Positions 30,222 to 40,460 of a stretch of 64,000 nt of DNA are shown here, piece by piece. The notes under the pieces were generated by a model. That model did not search any database. It saw only the letters and a list, made by a program, of their open reading frames with translations, and was not told the origin of the DNA. The DNA is from Agapanthus africanus (lineage: Eukaryota; Streptophyta; Magnoliopsida; Asparagales; Amaryllidaceae): NCBI GenBank assembly GCA_030015575.1, contig CM057347.1:504001176-504065175 (forward strand), read 5' to 3'. The translations under genes were made by a program, and so were the position numbers. How positions within the stretch are numbered: position 1 is the first letter of the stretch; each line of letters begins with the position of its first letter.

Positions 30222-33200
30222 ATGACTGGACTTAAGTTACTTCTAGATAAAAACATACTGACAGGGCCAAACTACAAAGATTGGCTCAGGAATGTCAAAT
30301 TGGCAATCTCTTACGACAAGCTGGGGTATCTTCTTACCAGCAAAGCTCCCCCCGTCCCAGGTCCCACCTCCAGCGTCGCGGATAAGGAAATCCGTAAGAC
30401 TTGGGAGATTGACAGCGCGAAGGCCAGATGCCTCGTACTTGCCTCGATGGACAATGACCATCAGAGGAGGCACGAGAATATGGATTTGGAATCCATATTT
30501 CTTCATACAAAAGAACTGTATGGAGAGCAGTCTCGTATCGCAAGATACGAAGTGTCGAAGAAGTTATTTTCGACTAAGTTGGCCGTCGGATCATCGGTAG
30601 CGGACCACGTGCTTAAGATGATTGGCTACACTGAGGAGCTCGCGGAACTTGGGACCACGTTGGATAGTGAACTCTACACAGATATAATTCTCCAGTCCCT
30701 TCCATCCACTTACGCCCAGTTCATACTGAATTTCAACTTGCAAGAAAAGGAAGTTGAACTTTCAGAACTCCTCAACCTGCTGAGGAGCGCAGAGGGCACC
30801 CTACAGAAGGGTAGGGATACATCCACTTTGTTTGTAGGAGGATCTTCTTCTTCTAGGTCCAAGGCGAAAGCCAAGGGAAAGAAGAAGAAAGCCCCCGCCA
30901 AACCAAGAGGCGGTGTTAGTAAAGTGGGTGCGAAGGGAAAGGAAAAGGCAACAAAGATAACGGGGAAGCTTGTTGGTAAAGAGGAATGCTTCTATTGTCA
31001 CAAGAGTGGACACTGGAAGAAAGATTGCAGGGCTTGGAAAGCCAGGACACAGGAACTGAAGCAGGTTGCGGCTTCAGCTTCAGGTGTGTATGTTATTGAA
31101 AACTGTCTTTCTATAAACTCTACTTCCTGGGTATTGGATACCGGATCAGGATCTCATATCTGTAATTCTTTGCAGGCGTTGAGAAACCGTAGGTTTTTGA
31201 AGGAAGGTGACATGACCCTCAGAGTTGCGAACGGAGCTAGCATGGATGCTAAAGCCGTGGGGGACTATCACCTAGGAATGTCAGATGGACATGTTTTGGT
31301 TTTGCGTAATTGCTTTTTTGTACCCAACGCAACTTGTAATATCATTTCTGTATCTTTGGTTTCTAAAGAAGGTTATGAATTTGCGTTTGTAAGTAATGTT
31401 GTTAACATTCACCTTAATCAAGTTCTGATTGGGTCAGGTACATTGAGCAATGGTATATACGTATTAAACCAACCACAGATTTTCAATGTCCAGAATACAC
31501 ACAAAAGAAAGTCACCAGATATTAATCAGACTTTCTTATGGCATTGTAGATTGGGTCACATCAATGAGAGAAGGTTGACGAAGTTACATACAGAAGGGTA
31601 TTTGAATGCGTTCGAATATCAATCGTATGCCACTTGTCAATCCTGTCTCAAGGGAAAGATGACAAAGACTCCGTTTACTGGACATGGAGTAAGAGCGAGC
31701 GAGCTCTTGGGACTCGTACACAGTGACGTGTGCGGTCCAATGTCTACACATGCCCGAAGCGGACATTCTTACTTCATTACTTTTACGGATGACTTCTCAA
31801 GGTACGGTTATGTCTTCTTAATGAAACATAAGTCCGAGGCCTTTGGAAAATTCCAGGAGTATAAGAATGAAGTAGAGAAACAGACCGGCAAAAGTATTAA
31901 GATTCTAAGATCGGATCGAGGTGGAGAATACTTAAGTGCCGAATTCCTGGACTATTTAAAAGAGAATGGGATTCTCTCTCAGCTTACTCCTCCATACACC
32001 CCGCAACATAACGGTGTATCGGAGAGACGGAATCGCACCCTATTGGATATGGTACGGTCTATGATGAGTAACGCTGAGTTACCGCGATCATTCTGGGGGT
32101 ATGCGCTAGGAACAGCTGCATACCTATTGAACCGAGTTCCTACTAAGACTGTGCCTACCACACCATATGAGTTATGGAGTGGGAAGAAACCCTATCTTCA
32201 GTACCTGAAAATTTGGGGATGTCCAGCTTATGTCAAAAAGCAGCATACGGACAAGCTCGAGGCGCGCTCAGTACTGTGCAAGTTTGTGGGATACCCAAAG
32301 AACTCCAGGGGGTATCTTTTCTATTACGCAGAGGAGCAAAAAGTCCTTGTTTCTCGTAATGCCCATTTTCTGGAACATCAGTTCTTAGAAAAGGAAGTAA
32401 GTGGGAGCGCAATAGAACTGGAAGAAATTCCAGAACCACAGACTATTACTGAAAGCTTAATGGAACCAGAGGGTTCAAATGAACAGGACATTCCTATGCC
32501 GCTCCGCAGAAGTAGTAGGCAGTCTCATCCGCCCGAGAGATACTACGGTTTTCTCATAGACGGGGATAGAGAGGATTGCATCATAGACTATGATGAGCCT
32601 ACTAGCTTCCAGCAGGCCGTTCAGAGCGTTGACTCGGTAAAATGGCTGGATGCAATGCGGACCGAAATGGAGTCCATGTACACCAACAAAGTATGGACGT
32701 TGGATATTGCTCCAGATGGGGTAAAACCCGTAGGATGCAAGTGGATCTTCAAAAGGAAGATTGGTGTAGATGGACAGGTTGAGACCTATAAAGCTAGACT
32801 TGTAGCAAAGGGTTTCCGTCAAAGACCTGGCTTGGACTACGACGAAACCTTTTCTCCAGTGGCTATGCTGAAATCCATTCGGATCCTTCTTGCCATTGCT
32901 GCCTTCCACGATTATGAGATTTGGCAGATGGACGTAAAGACCGCTTTTCTAAATGGAAATTTAGAGGAGTGTGTCTATATGGATCAGCCAGAGGGTTTCA
33001 TTCAGAGTGGGAGCAGCGGAAAGGTGTGCAAGTTGCTTAAGTCCATCTATGGACTAAAGCAGGCATCGCGGAGTTGGAACATCTGTTTTGATGAGACAGT
33101 CAAGGAATTTGACTTTATCAAAAATCCAGATGAACCGTGCATCTATAGTAGATTTGTAGCGAGAACTGTGGTATTCCTTGTTTTATACGTGGATGACATT

Positions 33201-34172
33201 CTCTTAATAGGAAATGACATTCCTATGCTACAATCTGTCAAGGGTTTCTTGTCACACAGGTTCTCCATGAAAGACCTGGGTGATGCCTCTTACATCCTGG
33301 GGATCCGGATCCATCGTGATAGATCCAAGAGGATATTGGGACTTTCTCAGTCCAGGTACATCGACACCATAGTGAAAAGATTCAGTATGGAAGATTCCAA
33401 GCGCGGTAACCTACCGGCTTGTCACGGGATCACCCTCTCTAAAGAGATGTCTCCCAAGACTGATTTGGAGAGGGATCGCATGTCTATTATACCCTACGCT
33501 TCTGCGGTAGGCTCTATAATGTATGCGATGTTGTGTACCAGACCGGATGTAGCTTATGCACTGAGTGTGGTAAGCCGGTATCAGTCTAACCCTGGGGAGA
33601 AACATTGGATAGCGGTAAAGAACATTCTCAAGTACCTGAGGAGGACTAAGGAGATGTTCTTGGTGTATGGCGGAAAAGACCTCCAGATTGAGGCCTTTGC
33701 TGACTGCAGCTTCCAGAGTGACAAGGATGATTCCAAGTCCATGTCGGGTTTTGTATTTACCCTCAACGGAGGGGCGGTGTGTTGGAAGAGTTCCAAACAG
33801 GAAACCGTTGCAGACTCGACCATGGAAGCGGAATACATCGCTGCATCTGATGCCGCAAAAGAAGCTGTCTGGATAAGGAAGTTCTTAAAAGAACTTCAGG
33901 TGGTTCCGTCCATTGTTGACCCAGTACCTCTGTATTGCGACAACAACGGGGCTATAGCTTTAGCAAAGGAACCCAGGTCCCATCAGAGATCCAGGCACAT
34001 CTTGAGGCGGTATCACCTGATCAGGGAGATCGTGGATCGCAAGGAGATCGAGGTTCGGAGGGTTGCTTCAGAAGAGAACACTGCAGATCCATTCACCAAG
34101 GCCCTACCCCAGACTCAGTTCGAGCGGCTGATCGAGATGATAGGTCTTCGATACGCCAGTACATGGCCTTAG
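30222..34172 (+). CDS. Copia gag-pol polyprotein, intact
   Basis: One frame of 1316 residues from the ATG at 30222; an in-frame extension to 30186 lacks an ATG. Gag of the UBN2 type (GPNYKDWLRNVKLAIS) comes first, then the CCHC knuckle CFYCHKSGHWKKDC at about 256-269. The protease site DTG is at 306-308. The integrase zinc-binding HHCC module starts at His441, and its catalytic acids are Asp502, Asp565 and Glu601 with 35 residues between the last two. Reverse transcriptase has YVDD at 989-992. RNase H has Asp1161 and MEAEYIA, and ends with the ADPFTKALP motif. No stop or frameshift is visible. It provides particle formation, cDNA synthesis and integration for its element. Confidence 0.97.
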   Translation: MTGLKLLLDKNILTGPNYKDWLRNVKLAISYDKLGYLLTSKAPPVPGPTSSVADKEIRKTWEIDSAKARCLVLASMDNDHQRRHENMDLESIFLHTKELYGEQSRIARYEVSKKLFSTKLAVGSSVADHVLKMIGYTEELAELGTTLDSELYTDIILQSLPSTYAQFILNFNLQEKEVELSELLNLLRSAEGTLQKGRDTSTLFVGGSSSSRSKAKAKGKKKKAPAKPRGGVSKVGAKGKEKATKITGKLVGKEECFYCHKSGHWKKDCRAWKARTQELKQVAASASGVYVIENCLSINSTSWVLDTGSGSHICNSLQALRNRRFLKEGDMTLRVANGASMDAKAVGDYHLGMSDGHVLVLRNCFFVPNATCNIISVSLVSKEGYEFAFVSNVVNIHLNQVLIGSGTLSNGIYVLNQPQIFNVQNTHKRKSPDINQTFLWHCRLGHINERRLTKLHTEGYLNAFEYQSYATCQSCLKGKMTKTPFTGHGVRASELLGLVHSDVCGPMSTHARSGHSYFITFTDDFSRYGYVFLMKHKSEAFGKFQEYKNEVEKQTGKSIKILRSDRGGEYLSAEFLDYLKENGILSQLTPPYTPQHNGVSERRNRTLLDMVRSMMSNAELPRSFWGYALGTAAYLLNRVPTKTVPTTPYELWSGKKPYLQYLKIWGCPAYVKKQHTDKLEARSVLCKFVGYPKNSRGYLFYYAEEQKVLVSRNAHFLEHQFLEKEVSGSAIELEEIPEPQTITESLMEPEGSNEQDIPMPLRRSSRQSHPPERYYGFLIDGDREDCIIDYDEPTSFQQAVQSVDSVKWLDAMRTEMESMYTNKVWTLDIAPDGVKPVGCKWIFKRKIGVDGQVETYKARLVAKGFRQRPGLDYDETFSPVAMLKSIRILLAIAAFHDYEIWQMDVKTAFLNGNLEECVYMDQPEGFIQSGSSGKVCKLLKSIYGLKQASRSWNICFDETVKEFDFIKNPDEPCIYSRFVARTVVFLVLYVDDILLIGNDIPMLQSVKGFLSHRFSMKDLGDASYILGIRIHRDRSKRILGLSQSRYIDTIVKRFSMEDSKRGNLPACHGITLSKEMSPKTDLERDRMSIIPYASAVGSIMYAMLCTRPDVAYALSVVSRYQSNPGEKHWIAVKNILKYLRRTKEMFLVYGGKDLQIEAFADCSFQSDKDDSKSMSGFVFTLNGGAVCWKSSKQETVADSTMEAEYIAASDAAKEAVWIRKFLKELQVVPSIVDPVPLYCDNNGAIALAKEPRSHQRSRHILRRYHLIREIVDRKEIEVRRVASEENTADPFTKALPQTQFERLIEMIGLRYASTWP

Positions 34173-34186
34173 TGCAAGTGGGAGAT
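34173..34186 (+). other. Polypurine tract of copia element
   Basis: AAGTGGGAGA lies directly before the 3' LTR. It overlaps the end of the polyprotein region by only a few bases, as usual for copia elements. Confidence 0.85.
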
Positions 34187-36265
34187 TGTTAGTGTATATG
34201 CCCTAGAGGCCATTACTGTATCATACTAGTTTGTATATTACTTGATGGAAGCTTGGGATATTCACCTTGTATAAACAATCTTGCTCAATATAGTAGTTTG
34301 CTACTTGGTTTGATTCTACTTCAATGTGTACTTGTGTTTATTTCAGTATATCACTTATACGCATTAGTGGAGCCCTTAGGATCTTTGCCTGATTACCAGC
34401 GTTGTGATGGCAGTCACACTAGTGGGGGCTGGGTAATCTATAGGCACATCCTTATACAGGTCCCTAGTCGTAGGACTATCGAGACAGGGCATCGATACTC
34501 CGGAGTAGACTAGCGTATGCGCTTCTCATCCCAGTGTGGGAGATGGTCTGTCCCACAGCCATCAGTACGTCGTACTGGAGATAGTATACGGGTGCTCGTT
34601 GGGTTACGAGTACACTGGACAGGACTCGTCGGGAACTGACAGGTTGGTATTATACCTATCGTCAGTTATCAGTTCCCAGGTGACATGAGTACAGCTTAGT
34701 CCGCTGACTTGACACTGACACTTCGCCTCGAGTGTGTTCCCACTGCACTTTGATCACTACCCTACCACGGCTCAAAGGAGTCGTGCAAACAGGTAGTGGT
34801 TGGGTGCAGTCCCGAAGCACTTGGAGGCAGTGACGGTTAGACAGGATTCGTCTCTCCCGGTATTGGGGGTTGACATCGCGCTGTGTCTAGGAGAGCCATT
34901 ACACGAGTAGTCCCTGGCCAGGGCAAGCGAGATATACTGGTAGGTTTCCAGTGTTATCTCAGGGTGTTTTGGGCTTCACTCCGACACGACTTGTACCGCT
35001 TTTGGGGGACTGACGTTTTACCGCCCCCTAGGCCCGCCATGCGATGTATCAGACGAACAGACCGGACTGTACGGAGAATGTCACATTCAGACTCAGTAGG
35101 AGTTCAGATGGGGTTTCACCTCGTCAGCCTTCTTGTCGGCATCTACCTGGGGACCGTTACGCACAGCTAGTGCCGCTTGCGGTCTGTGGTTAAACCCACT
35201 GCCAGCGTAGTGTCGAGTCTTTAGAGTCCCACACAGAGGGTATTCGCCTCTGGGCAAAACAGAGTAGAGGTCGCATGGTTTTGCGACAGGGTTCGTTCTC
35301 ATCCGCGCACTTGTGCACGTTTGGAGTCCAGACGGATTATACTGGCAGGCTCTGGTTTGAGCCAGATACTGGTATATGTTTTTGGGGTTGCTTTTATATC
35401 TTGGTATTCTTGTTCCTCGGAACGAGAATGCAGGTGTGTATGCACAGTTGCTTGAGGCGGAGAATGAGGTTTTTCATTAGGGTTTCGGATCGGGTGCGTA
35501 TGCACAGTTGACAGTTATCATTTTCCAAACCCTAATGGATTTGTATATTATCTATTAATAATAGTAATTAAATAAGAATTATGTTATGGTTGTTTTTCTT
35601 GTTGACTTGTTGATCTTGGTTGACTTGTTGACCATTGACCACTTTTTATGCCTTGAAAGTCTTCCTTGATTCATGCTTACACTTCATTAAAAGAGGTATG
35701 ATAGTGGTCATTCCAAAATAACCATCAACTATTCTTATTTCAATTATTATCATTTAGATAATTCATTTCTTTTGCAATATGGTTGCAAGAAATGAATTAT
35801 TGAGCTCATTCTATCATAACCTCTCTCTCTCCTCATTTTCATCTTCTTCCTCCTCTTGAAAAGAGAAACCTTCTCATGTGTTGAGAATCATTCTCTTTTG
35901 ATAGAAAAGCAAACCCTAATCCTCATCTACTCATTCTAGGATGAAGGTTTAGCAAGCCGGAAACCCTAGTTCACTCAAAGATCGAGGAAGAGCCCAAAGT
36001 CGAACCTTCGAGGTGGATCCATCTTCGACGGGAGAAGGCGACGAAAAGAGAACCATCAACCTCTACAAGGTTTGAAGAAGAAGGAGTTCAAGTTTAGGTA
36101 TAACCATCTTCCATAGTAGCTAACTCTCTTTAGCTTGTTAACTAGTTTTAGTTTAGACAACGATCCCGACAATGTTTAGTCCATGTTGCCTCTTGCGATA
36201 AAAATTCGTTTTTTATACCGTTTCCGCCTCCCCGTAAGTACCGGGGGTCGCAATATGGACTTACA
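34187..36265 (+). repeat. 3' LTR of copia element
   Basis: 2079 bp from TGTTAGTG to CTTACA. Differences from the 5' LTR seen by eye include C for T near 34745, A for G near 35330, T for C near 35516, T for C near 35613 and G for A near 36010. The TTACT duplication follows at 36266-36270. Confidence 0.97.
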
Positions 36266-36270
36266 TTACT

Positions 36271-36485
36271 CTGCTCGGACCTTATCACTAACTTAAGCAT
36301 CGGAGGGTCCTCGGTGGTACCAAACCACCCCGGCACTTCTTTGCAGGTACACGGCAGCCACTCCCTCACCTCACCTCTTCCTTCAAAAACCCATTGAGAC
36401 CCACACGCAAAGGAAGATAATCAACTAAGTCCACCGCGAGCTCAACGGAAGACAACATCTGACGAAGGCCCGAAAAAGAGCTCCA
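36271..36485 (+). repeat. 5' LTR of element X, second part
   Basis: Continues the X LTR exactly where it broke at 26120 and matches 49844-50055 at the other end. Ends with GAGCTCCA. Together the parts give a 737-bp LTR. Confidence 0.88.
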
Positions 36486-36489
36486 TTAG

Positions 36490-36508
36490 TTGGCGCCGTC
36501 TGTGAGAA
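36490..36508 (+). other. Primer-binding site of element X
   Basis: TTGGCGCCGTCTGTGAGAA follows the LTR after four bases. The TGGCGCCGTCTGTG word is found after the 5' LTR in many plant Tat-type gypsy elements. Confidence 0.75.
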
Positions 36509-36553
36509 GACAATTCCACAAAATACAAAGTTAGCCTTCCTATCTCCACCCTC

Positions 36554-37323
36554 ATGGCGAACGACCATCTTGGGGATCCCGGTACCAACCGCCGCCTTCC
36601 TCTCACCGAAGGCGGAGATGAACCTCCTCCCATGGCCGTCGTCAACGCCCTCGCAGTCCGGATAGATCGCCTGTAATCCTTCGTGGAGGCCCTCGTCCGT
36701 GTCCAAACGGCCACGCCCGGGCCCCAAATCGCCGCTCCACCGCCTCCATAAGGCTCTATCCCTGTCTGGATGGCCGACCACCAACAGGCTGCATCCCTTG
36801 GCCACCGGTCCCTCGAACCGGTGCTCCCTGAGGCCCGCTGGGCGCCCTAGGGCTCCACGCCGAGATCCGCCGCCAGAACGCCTCACCTCGAGCCTCCTCA
36901 TGCCCCTTATCCCCCTGAGGAAATGTCAGTCACCTCGCCTATCCACGGGCGGGGCCACGCAGAAGGGGACTGCCCCGGCAACTCAAGAGCTATCTCGTCC
37001 CGGAACCTGAGGCACCACATCGAGAGAAACTGGGGCCGCTCCCAGACGCAGGTCACCCGCAGCGGGGGCCAGGGATCCCGAGGCGCCGATTCCTCGGGGT
37101 ACCACGGTCGACTCGACGCCCTCGAGAAGAAGATCGAGGGCATGCGCCGAGAAGCTCTCCTCTCGAGCGACGGGGCTAAGTACACCTCCGACTCGCTCAC
37201 GAAGCCGTTCACCGAGGAACTGCTCGCTGTGCACGTCTCCTCGCGTAACAAGCCCCCGAAGGTCTCTCTGTTCGACGGGAAAACCGACCCGAAGGACCGC
37301 TTGGACGCTTTCACCGCGGGGAT
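36554..37323 (+). pseudogene. Gag of element X, 5' part, decayed
   Basis: Starts ATGGCGAACGACCATC. The first frame meets stops at 36674, about 36749 and about 36848, then shifts frame before the segment from 36923 (MSVTSPIHGRGHAEG). The later part ends in SLFDGKTDPKDRLDAFTAG, typical of the start of the retrotransposon capsid domain, and is broken at 37323 by a family Y solo LTR. It continues at 40929. Several independent lesions show that this copy no longer makes a full capsid protein. Confidence 0.85.
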
Positions 37324-37339
37324 TGTTTCCTGATTTAAA

Positions 37340-37860
37340 ATCAGGAAAGCTTATGGAAAAAGCTTCAGAAGAGGGTCACGTGCTTACACGTGACCAGCAG
37401 TCACGTGTTGGCACGTGACACCCAAAAGTACCGGCAAAGCAAGTGCAGTTTCCCAACTACATCAAAGAGAGGGGCTTCAGTGAGGGTCACGTGCTCCCTC
37501 GTGACCTGGGTCACGTGTCGGCACGTGACATTTAAAAGCAGCAGCAAAGACCCAACGCTTCCTGATCAAATCAAGGAAAAAGCTTCAGAAGAGGCCACGT
37601 GCTCCCACGTGACCAGGGTCACGTGTTGGCACGTGACGATCAAAACATCAGAATTGTTCTCCAGTTAAATCAAGAAAAAGAGTTCAGATAAGGGTCACGT
37701 GCTCGCACGTGACCAGGGGTCACGTGGTGGCACGTGACGGTTAAGCAGCAACCAGAAGACAGAGCGCAGAAAGAAAGAAGAAGGCTCATTCCAAAGGGGG
37801 TCACGTGCCCACACGTGACCATGGGTCACGTGGTCACACGTGACCGGCTTTCAAAGCCCA
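37340..37860 (+). promoter_or_regulatory. U3 tandem array of paired G-box hairpins (solo Y LTR)
   Basis: Five units of about 100-111 bp start at 37375, 37486, 37594, 37694 and 37800. Each has two hairpins of the form GTCACGTG-N4-CACGTGAC separated by about 3-5 bases. About 19 intact CACGTG sites fall in 480 bases. G-boxes are bound by bHLH and bZIP factors (light, ABA, jasmonate pathways). The array lies 300-790 bases upstream of the TATA box, as an enhancer would. Binding is inference. Confidence 0.8.
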
Positions 37861-38162
37861 TTTCGTTGACAGAATTAAATTCTGAAAGAGATTCGAATCT
37901 TTCCAAAGGAAAGCGATTATCTGGAACCAATCGAATTAAAGATTTAAAGATGATTGAATATCATTTGTCTATGGGAAAATCTCAGGTTTGGAAAGATTTC
38001 CCCTTTAAATCTAACCGAAATAACAAAGGAGAATCCCGGGACTTGAAATCCAATGGTGAATAAAATTCACCCAATAATCCAAAGGTCAAAAACGAATGAT
38101 GAATGCAAATCAAATTTCTCAATGAAGATTCGTCAAAAACTAATTGACTCGGCTGCTTCTCC

Positions 38163-38170
38163 TATAAATA
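38163..38170 (+). promoter_or_regulatory. TATA box of family Y LTR
   Basis: TATAAATA within CCTATAAATAGG, 840 bases into the LTR. The same box is at 52720-52727 (minus) in the Y 3' LTR. It marks the U3/R boundary region. Confidence 0.8.
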
Positions 38171-38299
38171 GGAGCCAAGAGACACAAAAAATATACACGC
38201 AGAGGGAAGAAAAGGGAGAGAGCCTGGATACTTTGAGGAACTTGGATCTTCTGCAAAAGAAAACCCTAGGTAAGAAAGGGAAGGCTCCTTGAAGGAAAA

Positions 38300-38860
38300 G
38301 AGAATTTAATTCTCAACAGAGTTTAACTCTGATATATAAAACAGAAGAATATATTTCTTCTCTCTTTGATAGAGGATCTGCAAAGTGCACATCTCCCCTT
38401 GAAGTTGAGAATTTAATTCTCAATGGGTCGAGATCCTGCCATGCAGATCCAAAACATAGAGAGGGAATGGAAGCACGAGAATTTAATTCTCACAGAACTA
38501 TAGGAATTTAATTCCTTTAAAATAAAACTAGGGCCTGACCCTGTGTTATGGGAATTTAATTCCTTCAGAACAAAAGAAACAGGGTTTAACCCTAATTAAG
38601 AACCTAGTTCTGTTAGAACAGCAGGGATTTAATTCCCTTGATCATAATTTAACAGAGAGTGGGAATTTAATCCCTTAAGAGCTTTTATTAGGGTTTAACC
38701 CTATTCAGTTCTTCACATATATGAAGAATTTAATTCCTACGGAAAATTCAGGGTCCAACCCTATTCAGAATATAAATCTTTAAAAGGAAGTAGGAATTTA
38801 ATTCCTCTGAAATTATTGTCAGGGTTTAACCCTACGAGGAATTTAATTCCTGGAAAAGAT
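38300..38860 (+). repeat. Array of covarying 13-15 bp palindromes, AATT class (R/U5 of Y LTR)
   Basis: About ten GAATTTAATTC-type boxes (GAGAATTTAATTCTC, GGAATTTAATTCC) are interleaved with AGAGTTTAACTCT and several AGGGTTTAACCCT boxes. All share a TT-N-AA centre, with arms that differ but stay symmetric. Spacing is about 25-60 bases. They lie downstream of TATA and so would be transcribed. Confidence 0.85.
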
Positions 38861-38884
38861 TAACAGATCCTCTAAACAACATAC

Positions 38885-39100
38885 ATAGAGGCAGGGTTAC
38901 GTGTCACCACGTGACCCCCCCAAGAGATCTACAGAAAGCCCCTTTGAGGCAGCACCCCACGTGACCCACGTGACCCTTGGACACACAAGCATTTGAATGC
39001 CCGTCACATGATGGCACGTGATGCTCTGAAAGATGCGATAATCTCAGCAGAATAAATGAAGGGAGGGCGCCCTCACGTGTTGCCACGTGACCCCTCTTGC
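38885..39100 (+). repeat. Second G-box palindrome cluster (Y LTR)
   Basis: Four further GTCACGTG/CACGTGAC pairs, more decayed than the U3 array (for example TTACGTG and TCACATG forms). They separate the AATT-class from the AACACT-class palindromes. Confidence 0.75.
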
Positions 39101-39420
39101 CTTAGTGTTCAACACTAAATTGGAACTCTAGAATCCAGTATTGAAACACTGTTGGGCCCTAGTGTTCAACACTAATCAAAGAACTTTATTCGCAGTGTTC
39201 AACACTGATTACCTTAGTATTTAACACTGATCTGAGATCTCCATTGCCAGTGTTCAACACTGATCTGTTTTAGTGTTTATGATAATTTGATAGCCTTGTT
39301 GCTGGTGTTTAACACCAATTATCTTTTAGTGTTAAACACTAACTTGCCAACCTCATTCCCAGTGTTCAACACTGATTGCTCTGTAGTGTTTAACACTAGG
39401 CTTTAGCCCAATTGGCTAAA
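39095..39420 (+). repeat. Array of AACACT-class palindromes (Y LTR)
   Basis: About ten to twelve boxes of AGTGTTCAACACT or AGTGTTAAACACT, spaced about 20-40 bases. They have the same TT-N-AA centre as the AATT class. Half-altered forms such as AGTATTTAACACT and GGTGTTTAACACC occur; the latter keeps symmetry by changing both arms. Confidence 0.85.
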
Positions 39421-39639
39421 TGGATAGAGGCAAAGCCTCTCTTTCAATGGACCAACAAGAAGCCAATATTCCAGACATGATCGGACTTAGCCCAAGCTGG
39501 GCCATGAGTCATTAACTGGGCTAATGGGCTCATAACATAATTAATGGGTCTTGATCCCAAACTGGGTCAAGGACTATTTAAGCCATTCCGGTTCTAGGGT
39601 ACATCTCTTCACTCCTTTGATACTTGGCATTGTAATCCC

Positions 39640-40460
39640 TCAATGTCTTCAAAGAGGTGACGGGTCCCGATGACCACACATTAATATGGACTGTGGGGTC
39701 CTTAAACCCGTGTCTAATGCAAAATTCCTGGTTACGTGGAACACGGATAACGTCACTCTTTGACCCCGCGGAAAACGCCCAGAGCGGAGCCTAGTCCTCG
39801 CCGAGCGCGGCAGTGAACCCGTGTGAAGCATCTAGTGCAAAATTCCTGGTTACGTGGAATGCGGATAACGTCATTCTTTGACCCCGCGGAAAACGCCCAG
39901 AGCGGAGCCTGGTCCTCGCCAAGCACGGCAGTGAACCCGTGTGAAGCATCCAAAGCACATACCGGACTGTGGAGTCCTTAAACCCATGGACTACGACGTC
40001 CTTAACCTCGACCGAGATGTCTTAAAACTAACAATGGACCGCAATGTCCTTAAACTACCCATGGACCGCAATGTCCTTAAACTACCCATGGACCGCAATG
40101 TCCTTAAAATAGAACAATAGAGCTCCCCCTGCATGCTCTTTTGTCGGATCTAAACGGTCCCGTTTAAGCTGATCTTAGCCTCAAATATGGCTAACGTATC
40201 CTTAAACCTTCAAACAGACTGGACTATAAATCCCCCAATCAACTTTGGTTCAAGGGTACATCTCTGAACTCCTCTGACACCTGTCGTTGTAATCCTTCAA
40301 CGTCGTCAGAGAGGTGACGGGTCCCGACGGCCATACATTCAATGGACCACTAGGTCCCTAAACTGGAACAATAGAGCCCGAACGCTCCTTTGTCGGATCT
40401 AAACGATCCCGTTAAGTTGATCTTAGTCACAAAGTTAGACTAACGTATTCTTAACAAACG
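39640..40460 (+). repeat. Short tandem repeats at 3' part of Y LTR
   Basis: A ~120-bp unit containing GCAAAATTCCTGGTTACGTG and GACCCCGCGGAAAACGCCC occurs about twice (39718-39955). It is followed by three near-perfect copies of a 26-base CATGGACCGCAATGTCCTTAA unit (40030-40110), and then by blocks with CGATCCCGTTTAAG words. The inner Y region at 57170-58560 is an expanded version of the first unit. Confidence 0.8.

Larger units (their letters stand above)
26121..36265 (+). mobile_element. Complete Ty1/copia retrotransposon, 10,145 bp
   Basis: Two LTRs of 2079 bp each (26121-28199 and 34187-36265) begin TGTTAGTG and end CTTACA. The primer site, a 2-kb leader, one uninterrupted polyprotein and a polypurine tract lie between them, and TTACT is duplicated on both sides. 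I see about five differences between the LTRs, all transitions. Everything needed for autonomous movement appears present. Order of domains (gag, protease, integrase, reverse transcriptase, RNase H) is that of copia. The LTRs are long for this superfamily. I could not fix the lineage. Confidence 0.97.

Noticed and set aside
37375..39420. CRISPR-like array of palindromic repeats
   Set aside because: Plant nuclear DNA; spacers are not uniform or unique, and repeats sit within an LTR with a TATA box and target duplication.
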